Assembly (NCBI GenBank): GCA_947626505.1
Contig: CANQSN010000003.1
Location: 1-64,000, forward strand
Direction: 5' to 3'
DNA length: 64,000 nt
Source: an uncultured Lachnospiraceae bacterium
GTDB lineage: Bacteria > Bacillota > Clostridia > Lachnospirales > Lachnospiraceae
Shown here one piece after another: positions 43,799 to 53,426 of the stretch. The notes beneath the pieces are model-generated. The model was not told the DNA's origin. It did not search any database and saw only the letters and a list, made by a program, of their open reading frames with translations. The translations under genes and the position numbers were made by a program. Every line of letters starts with the position of its first letter. Position 1 is the first letter of the stretch.

Positions 43799-44164
43799 TT
43801 AGTCATAAATATCATTAAGCTTCTTTATAAGCTCGTTCTTTTCTATCCCAAGCTTCTTAGCTTCATTCACCAGACTTATAATCTGTTCCTGCAAAACGCT
43901 CTCCATCTTGCGCCTTTTAATTATCTCTATAGCCCCCTTCTTAATCGTCATTGCCTGTCCTCTGTTCTTATCCAGTAATCCCCGTTCTACTAAAAGCCTG
44001 ATTCCCTTAGCAGCAGTCGCGGGATTAATGGAAAGCTCCTTTGCCAGCGTTACTTGCGAATAGCATTTGTCCCCCTCTTTTAACACGCCGCTTAAAATAT
44101 CATCCTCTATGGCGTCTGCAATCTGGATATATATGGGAACAACCTGATTGAAATCAATCCTCAA
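43799..44164 (-). CDS. GntR-family (YtrA-like) repressor
   Basis: 121 residues from a TTG at 44164, six bases after GGAGGT; an ATG six codons upstream would lie inside the operator palindrome and lacks a site. A GntR winged helix (about 4-72) starts NQVVPIYIQIADAIEDDILSG, with the recognition segment LAKELSINPATAAKGIRLLVERGLL. The short C-terminal helical part (about 73-121) is the YtrA-type dimerisation region without effector domain. It should repress itself and the ABC transporter through the palindrome directly upstream. In Bacillus such repressors respond to cell-wall-active antibiotics. Confidence 0.93.
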   Translation of the reverse strand: MRIDFNQVVPIYIQIADAIEDDILSGVLKEGDKCYSQVTLAKELSINPATAAKGIRLLVERGLLDKNRGQAMTIKKGAIEIIKRRKMESVLQEQIISLVNEAKKLGIEKNELIKKLNDIYD

Positions 44165-44177
44165 TTTATCACCTCCT

Positions 44178-44211
44178 ACCATACCACATTACTCATGTAA
44201 TGTGGTATGGT
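44178..44211. promoter_or_regulatory. GntR operator: perfect inverted repeat with 15-base arms
   Basis: ACCATACCACATTAC - TCAT - GTAATGTGGTATGGT, perfect over 15 bases each side. It lies between the -10 element and the ribosome site, covering the start of transcription, so binding would block the promoter. The same palindrome was not noticed elsewhere in the window. Confidence 0.85.
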
Positions 44212-44212
44212 T

Positions 44213-44241
44213 AGTATATATCCTTTCCACTCGATTGTCAA
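44213..44241 (-). promoter_or_regulatory. Consensus sigma-A promoter of the GntR-ABC operon
   Basis: Consensus TTGACA (44236-44241) and TATACT (44213-44218) on the minus strand, spacer exactly 17, immediately followed by the operator palindrome. The strongest promoter in the window by match. Confidence 0.85.
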
Positions 44242-44304
44242 TACATAAAATTCTTATTTTTTTGTATAAAATGCTAAATATTCTTAACTTTATCAATGAT
44301 TAGT

Positions 44305-44333
44305 TTGTAATTATAACGAAATAGTGTTAGAAT
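44305..44333 (+). promoter_or_regulatory. Predicted sigma-A promoter of the YvyF-like gene
   Basis: TTGTAA (44305-44310) and TAGAAT (44328-44333), spacer 17, about 70 bases before the start. Confidence 0.5.
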
Positions 44334-44404
44334 AGACTTAATAAATTTTTTGTCAAACGGAATAATAACCGCAAATGGTTTTTTAATAAGGAGGTGGCTT
44401 TGCT

Positions 44405-44866
44405 ATGGCAGATATAATTGACAAGAATCGTAAAAATTTAAGAATTTGCAGAAAATGCCGGCGAATGTTTGAATACATGAACATCGGATATGGCTTATGC
44501 CCTGAGTGTACGAAGCTTGACAACAAGATTTTTCAGAAAGTCAAGGATTATCTAATGGACCATAACACTGCAACAGCCCGTCAGATTAGCATGGCTTTGG
44601 ATATTAGCGAACATACCATCTATCAATATTTGCGCGATGGACGTATTGAGATTCCGGAAAACTCTCCCATTTTCATAAAATGCGAGAACTGCCATGCCGA
44701 CATCCGTTATGGCAGATATTGTCCGGAATGCGTAGTAAAGATGAAAAAAGAATTAAACAAAGGCACTATTGCCATTGATTTATACGAAGTCGGCGAGAGA
44801 CCTAAGTCAAATGACTCTGCAGTAATGCACACCTATGAAGGCAAAAAGGATAAAAAGAAGCGATAG
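44405..44866 (+). CDS. YvyF/TIGR03826-like flagellar operon protein
   Basis: 153 residues, GGAGG site. Two zinc-ribbon halves: CRKCRRMFEYMNIGYGLCPEC near residues 15-40 and CENCHADIRYGRYCPEC near 95-115, with a helix-turn-helix (ATARQISMALDISEHTIYQYLRDGR) between them. This matches the TIGR03826/YvyF group encoded in flagellar operons of Firmicutes; a transcription factor or flagellar regulator role is inferred from the fold. Stand-alone here, close to the chemotaxis genes on the opposite strand. Its terminator begins in the last codons. Confidence 0.82.
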   Translation: MADIIDKNRKNLRICRKCRRMFEYMNIGYGLCPECTKLDNKIFQKVKDYLMDHNTATARQISMALDISEHTIYQYLRDGRIEIPENSPIFIKCENCHADIRYGRYCPECVVKMKKELNKGTIAIDLYEVGERPKSNDSAVMHTYEGKKDKKKR

Positions 44867-44889
44867 AGCCTTTTTAAGTCTATCGCTTC
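44857..44889 (+). terminator. Intrinsic terminator of the YvyF-like gene
   Basis: Perfect 11-base stem GAAGCGATAGA / TCTATCGCTTC with an 11-base loop, followed by TTTATT. The left arm overlaps the last codons and stop. Confidence 0.75.
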
Positions 44890-44925
44890 TTTATTAAGCA
44901 TATATTGCTGTTTGCAAAATAATAA

Positions 44926-46320
44926 TTATGATATCAGCTTCCTAAGATTCTCCAAATCACCTATTAAAACTTCAGAGTATTGGCTCACCTCGTCATATAT
45001 CTGCTGCGCCCTATCATAATTGTCTTCAAACAGAGCGTCAATTACTTTAGCGCCATAAGAATGAAACTTTTTATGCTTATCTCCAATTGTATCCCACAAC
45101 TTTTTAAATTCAGAATCCGTAGGACTCATTGCATAATAAAAATGCCCAAAACCGCATTTGCGGTCGTCCAATTGCAATGGCATTATAGTTTTCTCTTCAA
45201 CAATACGCTTAAGATTAGACAGCCAGCTCTTATGGGCGTTAATTGCCTTGTCAATATATTGTATAAAGCTATCCCGCTTAATACGGTAAAATGCATCCTG
45301 AGACATCTTGCCCATAACCACAGCGGAAGCATCCAATGTCTTTTCAATAGTCTGTAATGGATTAACGATATTGTCAATGCTCTGTCCTCTCTGGTTCAGT
45401 ACATCCGCATCGTTGTTTAATATTCCGCACTGTTCATCAATCTCGGCTACCCGATTTTCCAATTCAATCATGGAGCTGCTAATCTCCTCGCTGACACTTG
45501 CCAGTGAAGAAATATTATCTGTAATTGTTTCTATATGCTGCCTGTTATCCTCGTTTAATCCCCATACATGGCTAATCTTATCAGTAACAATTTCTAAAGA
45601 GGATATTGTGTTATCTACGCTCAACACGCTGTTTTCTGAAGCCTTGCGGATATCTGACACAAAATTGCCCATTGTTGCGGTAAGCTTCTGCGTCTCCTCT
45701 GCAAGCTTTTTAATCTCTTCCGCCACCACAGCAAAGCCCTTACCGGCCTCCCCTGCCCTTGCCGCTTCAATAGATGCGTTCAACGCCAAAAGATTAGTCT
45801 GTGATGAAATAGAATTAATTCCATCAATCACCTCATTCATCTTCAATATAACGCCCGTCAGCTCATTCATATCCCGCTTCATTTCTTCCGAGCTATTGAT
45901 TGTAACAGAAGACAAATCCCTAATCTCTGTCAACTCTGTCTGTCCTTCGTTAATCTTCTTAAAAACATTACCGGACTCCTCAGAAATCCCAATAATGCTG
46001 TTTGTCAATTCCTCGTGCTGTTTTGATACGGACTCCGCCACTCCTGAAGTTTCTCCGGCTGAATCATGTATTGTTCCAGTAGCCCTCGCTACGCTGTCAG
46101 ATATCTCTTTAAGCTGCTTTGAGTAATGACTTAACGACAAATCCAAAGAACTAATATGCATTAATGAATCAAATACATTAATCATCACTTCATCAAACTT
46201 AGAGCGTCCCTCCGTTAAACGCCGGTAAATCGACTGCAATTCAGTTGAGTCCTTACCATAGTCCGCATCCTGCATATTCGATAATGATGTTATTAAATTA
46301 TTATTCTTAAATCTACCCAT
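44926..46320 (-). CDS. Soluble methyl-accepting chemotaxis protein with C-terminal CZB domain
   Basis: 464 residues and no membrane segment. Helical N-terminus, a signalling hairpin with [43 protein letters not shown] near 165-210, and a C-terminal chemoreceptor zinc-binding (CZB) domain (about 345-445) with [21 protein letters not shown] and HKKFHSYG, giving the expected His-Cys-His-His zinc ligands. CZB domains sense zinc or hypochlorous acid in the cytosol. Last gene of the chemotaxis cluster, behind a second receptor and separated from it by a stem-loop. GGAG site. Confidence 0.92.
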   Translation of the reverse strand: MGRFKNNNLITSLSNMQDADYGKDSTELQSIYRRLTEGRSKFDEVMINVFDSLMHISSLDLSLSHYSKQLKEISDSVARATGTIHDSAGETSGVAESVSKQHEELTNSIIGISEESGNVFKKINEGQTELTEIRDLSSVTINSSEEMKRDMNELTGVILKMNEVIDGINSISSQTNLLALNASIEAARAGEAGKGFAVVAEEIKKLAEETQKLTATMGNFVSDIRKASENSVLSVDNTISSLEIVTDKISHVWGLNEDNRQHIETITDNISSLASVSEEISSSMIELENRVAEIDEQCGILNNDADVLNQRGQSIDNIVNPLQTIEKTLDASAVVMGKMSQDAFYRIKRDSFIQYIDKAINAHKSWLSNLKRIVEEKTIMPLQLDDRKCGFGHFYYAMSPTDSEFKKLWDTIGDKHKKFHSYGAKVIDALFEDNYDRAQQIYDEVSQYSEVLIGDLENLRKLIS

Positions 46321-46356
46321 GATGCCTCTCCTTCATTAGTTTATTATACTTAATAC

Positions 46357-46407
46357 CAGATAGGAGATGACTCACGCCTTAATAGGCGGCGAGTCATCTC
46401 CCATCTG
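46357..46407 (-). other. Long stem-loop between the two chemoreceptor genes
   Basis: GGAGATGACTC pairs with GAGTCATCTCC (46363-46373 with 46391-46401), with a further five pairs outside (CAGAT/ATCTG) after one mismatch, and a loop containing GCC/GGC. The T tract is poor, so it may be a partial terminator or an mRNA processing or stability element setting different levels of the two receptors. Confidence 0.5.
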
Positions 46408-46434
46408 ATATATTATTGGCGCCTTATATGGTAA

Positions 46435-48231
46435 CTAGTACTTACCAAATTCGCCATCCAGAGAAATAATCTGCTCATTATAATTACTTGCATTGTAAGG
46501 AATATCCATATCCATCTCCATATCCTGACCAAAACCGCTCGCCTGATTATTTGACAATTTGAAACGCGTCATAATATTTCTAAGCTGTGCAGCTTGATTA
46601 GATAACTCCTCGCTTGCCGCCGCGCACTGCTCGCTTGTAGCAGAATTGGTCTGAACTACTTGGGATACCTGACCGATAGCTTGGTCAACCTGCGATACCG
46701 CTGTAGCCTGTTCGTTAGAAGCCGCTGCAATAGTAGTAATCAAATCTACTATATGGTCGATAGAATTAACAATCTCATCAAGAGACTTAGCAGTCTCCTC
46801 TGCAAGCTTAGCGCCATGCTCAACTCTTTGAATGGAATCCTCAATCATCTCCTGAGTCTCGCTTGCTGCCGACGCACTCTTAGCCGCCAGATTACGAACT
46901 TCCTCGGCTACTACTGCAAATCCCTTGCCATGCACGCCTGCTCTTGCAGCCTCAACCGCCGCATTGAGAGCTAGAATATTGGTCTGGAATGAAATATCAT
47001 CAATAGTCTTAATAATCTTGGAAATTGTCTGTGAAGACTCGTTAATATCATTCATGGCGCTAACCATCGTCTTCATCTGCTCGTTACCGGAAACAGCCAT
47101 CTGCTTAACATTATGTACAAGCTCGTCCGCTTGATTAGCCTCAGAAGCATTCTCCTTAGTATGCTCTGCAATCTCATTCATGGAAGCTGTTACCTGCTCA
47201 AGAGCGCTTGCCTGTTCTGTAGCGCCCTGCGCCAACGCCTGACTGGCAGACGCTACCTGCTCGGAACCAACTGTGATTTGTGCAGCAGATTCTTTGACAT
47301 TGCTTATAGCGTCATGGTTACTCTCAACCAATCTATGTAATGAATTTCCAAGTAAATCGTTCTCTCCTCTTGGAATAACGTTCACCGTCAAATCTCCATG
47401 CGACAGCTTATCTGCAACATCAGCCTGGTCATGTATGCTTTTAACCATTTCCTTGAAATGATCCATAAGGTCGCCGAGGTCGTCTTCATAAATCTTTTCA
47501 CAATCAACATCAACGTCGCCTTCAGCAAGTTTCGTTGCCGCCATAACAAGCTTGTTGACCGGAACAGTGATTCCCTTAATCAATATAAATGCATACATAG
47601 TTGTTACAATGATTGCAATTACAGCCACAATTATAAGGACAGCTATCATTGTTGAAAGCTCTCTATTAAGCTTTGCATTATTTTCTTCTGCATCTTCCTG
47701 CATCATATCTATTAAGGTCTTAAGTTCAGCCTCCGCCTTATCTGTAATTGCCTGTTCGTTGTCCGCCAAATCCTTAGCGGCTCCCTGATGATTACCATTC
47801 TTAACCATCTGTAAATCATTCGCTGTATTTTCAATGCATTTATCAATAGAATCCTCAACATTCTGGTACTGATCCCTAATATCCGAAGACAATTTATCCA
47901 TCGTCTCCTCAAATCTATTGAGGTATTCGCGAGTAGATGCTTCATAATTACTAATCTCTGTCTCTTGGTTCTGAAGATTAGCATTATCATCATAGTATAC
48001 AAATATTGCATCGCGTACACACGACTTAATATTAGAGAAGCTGCTTAACGCCTCGCTCAAATAATACTCATTCATCGCATAATAGTTGTAGCGGTTAGTT
48101 CTCTCTTTATTGATACAGGTTGATGAAAACAAGCCGACGCCTGCAATAATTATCATCAGCAGCAGCATGACTGAGCTAAATATTGTAATTTTGGTTCTTA
48201 CAGACATATTATTCATTGAAAATTTCTCCAT
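46435..48231 (-). CDS. Transmembrane methyl-accepting chemotaxis protein
   Basis: 598 residues from the ATG at 48231 (six bases after GGAG); ATG codons at 48243 and 48261 are alternatives. Membrane segment 1 lies near residues 15-37, an extracellular four-helix sensor (4HB_MCP) near 40-195, membrane segment 2 near 198-218, then HAMP (220-272) and the signalling domain with [32 protein letters not shown] near 410-440. Sensor helices carry few aromatic residues and no known ligand motif. It stands directly behind cheW and reads in the same operon. It should form the membrane receptor arrays with CheA and CheW encoded next to it. Confidence 0.93.
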   Translation of the reverse strand: MEKFSMNNMSVRTKITIFSSVMLLLMIIIAGVGLFSSTCINKERTNRYNYYAMNEYYLSEALSSFSNIKSCVRDAIFVYYDDNANLQNQETEISNYEASTREYLNRFEETMDKLSSDIRDQYQNVEDSIDKCIENTANDLQMVKNGNHQGAAKDLADNEQAITDKAEAELKTLIDMMQEDAEENNAKLNRELSTMIAVLIIVAVIAIIVTTMYAFILIKGITVPVNKLVMAATKLAEGDVDVDCEKIYEDDLGDLMDHFKEMVKSIHDQADVADKLSHGDLTVNVIPRGENDLLGNSLHRLVESNHDAISNVKESAAQITVGSEQVASASQALAQGATEQASALEQVTASMNEIAEHTKENASEANQADELVHNVKQMAVSGNEQMKTMVSAMNDINESSQTISKIIKTIDDISFQTNILALNAAVEAARAGVHGKGFAVVAEEVRNLAAKSASAASETQEMIEDSIQRVEHGAKLAEETAKSLDEIVNSIDHIVDLITTIAAASNEQATAVSQVDQAIGQVSQVVQTNSATSEQCAAASEELSNQAAQLRNIMTRFKLSNNQASGFGQDMEMDMDIPYNASNYNEQIISLDGEFGKY

Positions 48232-48261
48232 AATAATCTCCATTCTCCTTTTTCCCAACAA

Positions 48262-48768
48262 TTATTCTTCCTCTTGCATCTCCTCAAGAAGCTCTAAATC
48301 CTCATCTCGGATTAACTTCTCCGGATCCAGCAATAATTTGACAGTATTGCCTGTCTTTGCCAGTCCGTATACATATTTGTTATGTTCCTTGTCCTTTTTA
48401 CCAAGACTTGGCGGAGGAACAATATCATCTTCTTCAATGGTATCAACCTCTGCTATCTTCTCCACAATAAGCCCAATCATTGTAGTCTTAACATTAATAA
48501 CGATAATACAGGTTCTGTCATTGTACTCGATTGGCTCCATCTTAAATCTTGCACGCACATCAATTACAGGAATAATCTTACCTCTTAGGTTAATCAGCCC
48601 TTTAATGTAATCCTCAACCTCCGGCATAGCTGTTATAGGCTGCATACTGATAATCTCATTAACATAACTTATGCTTATCCCAAAATATTCCTTACCGGTT
48701 TGAAACGTCATGAATTTGCCCTTTTGAGTATCCTCTTCCTGCAATTCTTCCTTTAATCCTTCTGCCAT
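48262..48768 (-). CDS. cheW: Chemotaxis coupling protein CheW
   Basis: 168 residues. One CheW domain (PF01584, about 15-155): KFMTFQTGKEYFGISISYVNEI at the start and GLINLRGKIIPVIDVRARF near 65. The first 15 and last 20 residues are acidic extensions. It links receptors to CheA. It lies between cheA (three bases upstream) and a receptor gene, confirming the role. AAAGGAG site. Confidence 0.97.
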   Translation of the reverse strand: MAEGLKEELQEEDTQKGKFMTFQTGKEYFGISISYVNEIISMQPITAMPEVEDYIKGLINLRGKIIPVIDVRARFKMEPIEYNDRTCIIVINVKTTMIGLIVEKIAEVDTIEEDDIVPPPSLGKKDKEHNKYVYGLAKTGNTVKLLLDPEKLIRDEDLELLEEMQEEE

Positions 48769-48771
48769 TTG

Positions 48772-50940
48772 TTATCTCCTTTCTTCGCTTTCTACCAATC
48801 CCGCAACATCCAGAATCAGTGCGATACTGCCATCTCCAAGCTGTGTACAGCCGGAAAGTCCCTGCACCTTCTTAATATAAGACGGTATAGGTTTTACTAC
48901 AATCTCCTGCTCCTGAAGCAGCTTATCAATTAATATACATATCTGTTTGCCCTCATGCTCAACCACAACTACTATGCCTTCATCAATCTTATCTATGGCA
49001 TTGTCTATATGGTATTTGTCACTAAGGCGTACAAATGGATAACAGTCTCCTCTTATAACGATATATTCTTCTCCATCGGGTTCCTGTACAACAGAATCCT
49101 CGCCAAGCCTTATAAATTCTTTTACTGAAGCAGTCTCAATAACAAATGCAGAGCCGCCCACCTGTACTACAATACCGTTGATAATAGCTAACGTAAGCGG
49201 AATAACCAGCGTCATCTCTGAACCGTTGCCCTCTTTGCTGGCAATATCAAGCCTTCCGCCTATAGCTTGTATATCCTTAACTACAACGTCCATACCGACG
49301 CCGCGTCCGGAATATTCTGTCACCTGCTCCTTTGTGGAAAATCCCGGCAACGTGATAAAACGGAAAATCTCGCTATCTTCAAATTCAGTAATGTCTTTAT
49401 CGCCAATAAGTCCGTTTGAACTTGCCTTATCATATAACTTTTGCTTATTAAGCCCCTTGCCATCATCCTTAACGCTTATGTAAACCTTACCGCCTTCGTT
49501 CTTAGCCTCCAGAGTAATCTTACCCTTTGCAGGCTTGCCGAGAGCAATTCGGTCTTCTGCATTTTCCTCGATTCCGTGGTCGACAGAATTTCTTACCAAA
49601 TGCATTAGCGGATCGGATACATGCTCAATAATATTTTTATCAACCTCTGTATTCTCACCGATTACCTCAAGCTCTATATCCTTGCCGAGCTTTCTTGAAA
49701 CATCAAATACAATTCGACGCATCTTCTGGAACACGTTGGTAAGCGGCATCATTCTAAGGGACATAATTACTTCCTGCAAATCCGTAGTAATCTTTGAAAG
49801 CTGTCCCGCCGCCTTCTGGAAGTTTGTCAAATCAAGCCCCGGTACTTTTAAATCCGGATTCTGCAATACCACTGCCTGCGCAATTACCAACTCGCCTATC
49901 ATATCCATAAGCGAATCCATCTTCTCCACATTAACGCTGATAATAGTCTGCTTTTTAGGCTGGTTCTTAGCAAGCGTCTTACCTTTACCCGTCTCCTTAC
50001 TCTTAACGACATAATCACCGGGGACAACAGGCTCGTCTTTCTTCTTGCCTTCCTCCGTTTTCTCCTCGCCTAAGTCAATTACAATCGGCTTATCATCAGA
50101 CGAGCCCTGAGCAACCTCTACGAGCCCTCTGCCAAATTCTTCTGCAGTGATATCATCAATATCAGTCGTCTCTGCTTCCGTACTGCTGATAAGTTGGAGA
50201 ATCTCCTCTTTTCCAGCCTTAGTCTGCAGCAGCATGTAAAATCCTTCCGCAAGAATTACATCAGCGCTTTCTTCATTGGAAATAATATCCTCTGGAGAAT
50301 ACAGAAGATCCTCTGCAACATCCTTAAGCGCATAAGTTGCAGAATAAGCTCTTATATTGCTCATCTGCGTATCGTTGCGGTAATGAATAATAATTCTGTA
50401 AAAATGGCTTTCATCACTCGCCATCGGAGCTATATAAAACTGACTTGGTTCCTCATGCTTGTTCTCCCTCGGAAGCCTTATGCCCTGCTCCTTAATCTCG
50501 CCCTTAAGTCGTTTAAGGAAGCTGTCAAGATCCTTTAAAATCTTATCTTCCTTTCCATCAGGGCTGCTGCCCTCCCGAATCTTCTCCAACTCACCGTTTA
50601 CAAAATCCGATACAGCAAGAACATGCTCCACCAATTCCATATGGGGAACATTATCCGGTTGAGACTCCCTTAAGTAGTAGAACACATCCTCCAGCTTATG
50701 AGTCACCTTTGTGATATTCTCATACATCATGATTCCCGAGGAACCCTTAATAGTATGCATAATTCTAAAAATCTCATTTATGTCATTGTCATCGAAGCAT
50801 TCTGCATCCTGTTTCTCTAAAATAATTGATTCCAGATTCTCAAGGAGTTGACTGCTCTCATACAAAAACATATCAAGCATTCCATCTACATTAAATTCTT
50901 CTGCCATATTTTTCTCTTTCTCGCTTATTGCATTGTCCAT
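48772..50940 (-). CDS. cheA: Chemotaxis histidine kinase CheA
   Basis: 722 residues with the full P1-P5 plan. P1 with the phospho-His62 in FRIMHTIKGSSGIMM; a P2-like response regulator docking region at about 170-260; a Lys/Thr linker; P3 dimerisation helices near 330-395; the P4 ATPase with LMHLVRNSVDHGIE near 440 and GRGVGMDVVVKDI near 545; and P5, a CheW-like domain, from about 585. It autophosphorylates under receptor control and passes phosphate to CheY and CheB. The start is uncertain: neither the first ATG nor the second (codon 12) has a strong ribosome site. Confidence 0.97.
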   Translation of the reverse strand: MDNAISEKEKNMAEEFNVDGMLDMFLYESSQLLENLESIILEKQDAECFDDNDINEIFRIMHTIKGSSGIMMYENITKVTHKLEDVFYYLRESQPDNVPHMELVEHVLAVSDFVNGELEKIREGSSPDGKEDKILKDLDSFLKRLKGEIKEQGIRLPRENKHEEPSQFYIAPMASDESHFYRIIIHYRNDTQMSNIRAYSATYALKDVAEDLLYSPEDIISNEESADVILAEGFYMLLQTKAGKEEILQLISSTEAETTDIDDITAEEFGRGLVEVAQGSSDDKPIVIDLGEEKTEEGKKKDEPVVPGDYVVKSKETGKGKTLAKNQPKKQTIISVNVEKMDSLMDMIGELVIAQAVVLQNPDLKVPGLDLTNFQKAAGQLSKITTDLQEVIMSLRMMPLTNVFQKMRRIVFDVSRKLGKDIELEVIGENTEVDKNIIEHVSDPLMHLVRNSVDHGIEENAEDRIALGKPAKGKITLEAKNEGGKVYISVKDDGKGLNKQKLYDKASSNGLIGDKDITEFEDSEIFRFITLPGFSTKEQVTEYSGRGVGMDVVVKDIQAIGGRLDIASKEGNGSEMTLVIPLTLAIINGIVVQVGGSAFVIETASVKEFIRLGEDSVVQEPDGEEYIVIRGDCYPFVRLSDKYHIDNAIDKIDEGIVVVVEHEGKQICILIDKLLQEQEIVVKPIPSYIKKVQGLSGCTQLGDGSIALILDVAGLVESEERR

Positions 50941-50978
50941 ACAATACTGCGTTTTAATACTGACACAACCCTACGTTC

Positions 50979-51371
50979 CTAAATAAGCTTAAGCTTCTTA
51001 AGCATCTGCTCAAAGCGGTCCACATCAATGGGCTTACCTGTATATGCCTCGCATTCCAATTCAAATGCCTTCTTCACATTACGCTCCTCATTCAGTGCGG
51101 TTGTCATAACAATCTTCACTCTTTTTTCTTTTGAAACCTTCTTTTCCTTTTCAATATCGCGAATTGCTTTAAGCACTTGATAACCGTCTAATACCGGCAT
51201 CATTACATCCAAGCACACTAAATCATATGGCTCGCCATCTTCCAACGCCATCATAAAAGCGCCTACCGCTTCTTCCCCGTCTACCGTTACGTCACAATCG
51301 CCAAATTGCGACAAGTAACCGGACATAAATTTGCGGCTGGCAAAATCATCTTCTGCCAATAATGTCTTCAT
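50979..51371 (-). CDS. cheY: CheY-like response regulator
   Basis: 130 residues from the ATG at 51371, behind GGAGGAGAGGTA; the longer start six codons upstream contains that site. A single receiver domain with AEDDF near 6-10, acceptor Asp55 in LVCLDVMMPVLDGY, the conserved Thr in VMTTALNEE near 90 and Lys in YTGKPID near 110. Stand-alone receivers in a cheB-cheA context are CheY, which binds the flagellar motor switch. The charged VSKEKRVK loop before the Thr is longer than in E. coli CheY. Confidence 0.88.
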   Translation of the reverse strand: MKTLLAEDDFASRKFMSGYLSQFGDCDVTVDGEEAVGAFMMALEDGEPYDLVCLDVMMPVLDGYQVLKAIRDIEKEKKVSKEKRVKIVMTTALNEERNVKKAFELECEAYTGKPIDVDRFEQMLKKLKLI

Positions 51372-51401
51372 TACCTCTCCTCCTATCATATTATGTCCTG
51401 C

Positions 51402-52427
51402 CTACGAAGTCTTAAGCAGGCTGTATATTTTTGGCGTAACCGCCGTCAGGCTGAGCTGGTGCTGAACTGCACCTATATCATAGGCTACTTTCGGCATACC
51501 GTATACTATACAGCTTGCTTCATCCTCACCTATTGTAGAGGCTCCGGCATTTCGCATAGATAATAATCCCTTAGCGCCATCACCGCCCATTCCTGTTAAA
51601 ATCACTCCTATGGCCTTCTTACCAGCCACCTTAGCAACCGAATTAAACAAAACATCTACAGAAGGGCAGTGCCCGTTGACACGTTCCGTCCCCCTGCAAT
51701 CTACTTGATAAGCGTTATTCACCTTAACAAGCCGCATCTGCTTATCTCCCGGTGCAATCAACACCTGCCCCGGTATTACCCTGTCTCCTGTCACCGCTTC
51801 TTTAACCGCCACTTCACACTGATTATTTAAACGGTCTGCATACATCTTAGTAAATCCCGGCGGCATATGCTGTACTACCACCACTCCCGGAATATCCCTT
51901 CTAAACTGCTTCACTACTTCAAAAATAGCTTCAGTACCTCCCGTAGAAGCTCCAATAGCTATAACTCTATCCTTTCCATATGTTACCATCTCTTTGACTG
52001 AAGTATTTATCTCAGCCCTTTTCATATTGCCAACCTTGGCAGTTGAAGCAATCTTTATCTTTGTAATCAGCTCCTGCTTCATAAAATTCCCAAGGCTCGC
52101 CCTGTCCATGTTTGACGGTTTATTAACAAAATCTACTGCTCCTGCTTCCAATGCATCAAACACTTTATCATTTATAGAACTTATCATCACTACAGGCAGT
52201 GGATACTGAGGCATAAGCTTCCTCAGAAACTCAATACCGCTCATTCTTGGAAGCTCGACATCCAGCGTCATAACATCCGGCTTATAACGGATGATTGCAT
52301 CTCTTGCCTGATATGCGTCAGCCACTTGCGCCACCACGTTAATATTGGGATCCGCCTCCAAACTTTGTACCAGAAGATTACGAAACATAATAGAGTCATC
52401 TACAACTAACACTTTGATTGGTCTCAT
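51402..52427 (-). CDS. cheB: Chemotaxis methylesterase/glutamine deamidase CheB
   Basis: 341 residues. N-terminal receiver with acceptor Asp56 in VMTLDVELPRMSG; linker about 125-150; methylesterase domain with catalytic Ser161 in GASTGGTEA, His187 in VVQHMPPGF and Asp283 in TGMGGDGAKG. It removes methyl groups from chemoreceptors for adaptation, opposing CheR. It lies between cheR and cheY. Confidence 0.97.
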   Translation of the reverse strand: MRPIKVLVVDDSIMFRNLLVQSLEADPNINVVAQVADAYQARDAIIRYKPDVMTLDVELPRMSGIEFLRKLMPQYPLPVVMISSINDKVFDALEAGAVDFVNKPSNMDRASLGNFMKQELITKIKIASTAKVGNMKRAEINTSVKEMVTYGKDRVIAIGASTGGTEAIFEVVKQFRRDIPGVVVVQHMPPGFTKMYADRLNNQCEVAVKEAVTGDRVIPGQVLIAPGDKQMRLVKVNNAYQVDCRGTERVNGHCPSVDVLFNSVAKVAGKKAIGVILTGMGGDGAKGLLSMRNAGASTIGEDEASCIVYGMPKVAYDIGAVQHQLSLTAVTPKIYSLLKTS

Positions 52428-52496
52428 ATAATTATCCCTCTATTCTATATTTCATTATATATTATACTTCAACGCCATTATATAGCAATTATTCTT

Positions 52497-53306
52497 TTAT
52501 TCTTCTTTGCGATAAATAGAAGGCTGCACATATTTAAATGGCATCTTTGTCTTATCTAACGATTCTGTCGTTCCGATAAAAAGATATCCTCCCGGCTCCG
52601 TAAATTCGTATATCTTATTAACCAGCGGATACTTTACATCATCTGGAAAATAAATCATTACATTGCGCAAAAACACTACATGAAACTTTCTTTTAAATGG
52701 GAACTGGTTCATCAGGTTAAACTGACGGTAAATGACTTCTTTCTTAAGCTCGTCCCTCACTTCAAACTGACCGTTGCCCAAGCTCTTAAAAAACCGTCTT
52801 TTCCACCTGTCCGGCAACGGTTTTATATCTTCCTCAAGATAAATTCCTTTAATTGCATGATTAAGCACTTCGGTAGAAATATCTGTCGCTAGTACCTTTG
52901 TGTCCCATAAAGGATGATCCAGTCCAAAAAAATCCATTAAAATCATGGCAATAGTATACGGTTCTTCGCCCGTCGACGACGCTCCCGACCAAATCCTCAA
53001 ATCTCTGTTATCTGCTTCCTTTACTTTTAAATACGGTAAAACTACTTTCATGAAATAGTCAAAATGGACTGACTCACGCATAAAATATGTATGATTGGTA
53101 GTGAGAACATTAATCAGCCCCTTAGCTGCTTCTCCCTGAGGTTCACTCTCAACCTTTGCCATAAAATCTGCAAAATTATCATATCCGTTCCTGAAAAAAT
53201 ATGTTTCCAATCGTCCATTTACAAGTACCCGTTTTTGACTTAGGTCGATACCATACCTTGCCTTGACATAGAGTACAATCTTCTCAAACTCTTTGTCCGT
53301 TATCAT
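52497..53306 (-). CDS. cheR: Chemotaxis receptor methyltransferase CheR
   Basis: 269 residues. N-terminal helical domain (about 1-75) and an S-adenosylmethionine-dependent methyltransferase domain with IWSGASSTGEEPYTIAM near 106-122 (SAM-binding loop), VLATDISTEVLNHA near 140, and VVFLRNVMIYFP near 211. It methylates glutamates of receptors during adaptation. First gene of the cheR-cheB-cheY-cheA-cheW-receptor run, preceded by a near-consensus promoter. Confidence 0.97.
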   Translation of the reverse strand: MITDKEFEKIVLYVKARYGIDLSQKRVLVNGRLETYFFRNGYDNFADFMAKVESEPQGEAAKGLINVLTTNHTYFMRESVHFDYFMKVVLPYLKVKEADNRDLRIWSGASSTGEEPYTIAMILMDFFGLDHPLWDTKVLATDISTEVLNHAIKGIYLEEDIKPLPDRWKRRFFKSLGNGQFEVRDELKKEVIYRQFNLMNQFPFKRKFHVVFLRNVMIYFPDDVKYPLVNKIYEFTEPGGYLFIGTTESLDKTKMPFKYVQPSIYRKEE

Positions 53307-53361
53307 CGATATTCCATCCTTTTCCGTTTCAAAATATTTTTTAATAACCGAATGCCTATAG

Positions 53362-53424
53362 TCGCTTTATATGATAATATTATTAGGTTTTTTTGTCAAT
53401 ATCTGTATCGCTTTATGCGATAAT
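53362..53424. repeat. Direct repeat pair at the cheR promoter
   Basis: TCGCTTTATATGATAATATT (53362-53381) and TCGCTTTATGCGATAATATT (53408-53427) are near identical and 46 bases apart. The first overlaps the -10 element of the promoter; the second forms the hairpin TATCGC-TTTAT-GCGATA and overlaps the end of the HD-GYP gene. A shared binding site is possible. Confidence 0.45.
53371..53399 (-). promoter_or_regulatory. Predicted sigma-A promoter of the chemotaxis operon
   Basis: Consensus TTGACA (53394-53399) and TATCAT (53371-53376) on the minus strand, spacer 17, about 60 bases before cheR. This suggests that the chemotaxis genes do not depend only on sigma-D here. Confidence 0.7.
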
Positions 53425-53426
53425 AT

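Noticed and set aside
45308-46126. 272-codon open frame antisense to the CZB chemoreceptor
   Set aside because: The chemoreceptor hairpin on the minus strand is unmistakable; the reverse frame is Ser-rich, typical of a shadow.
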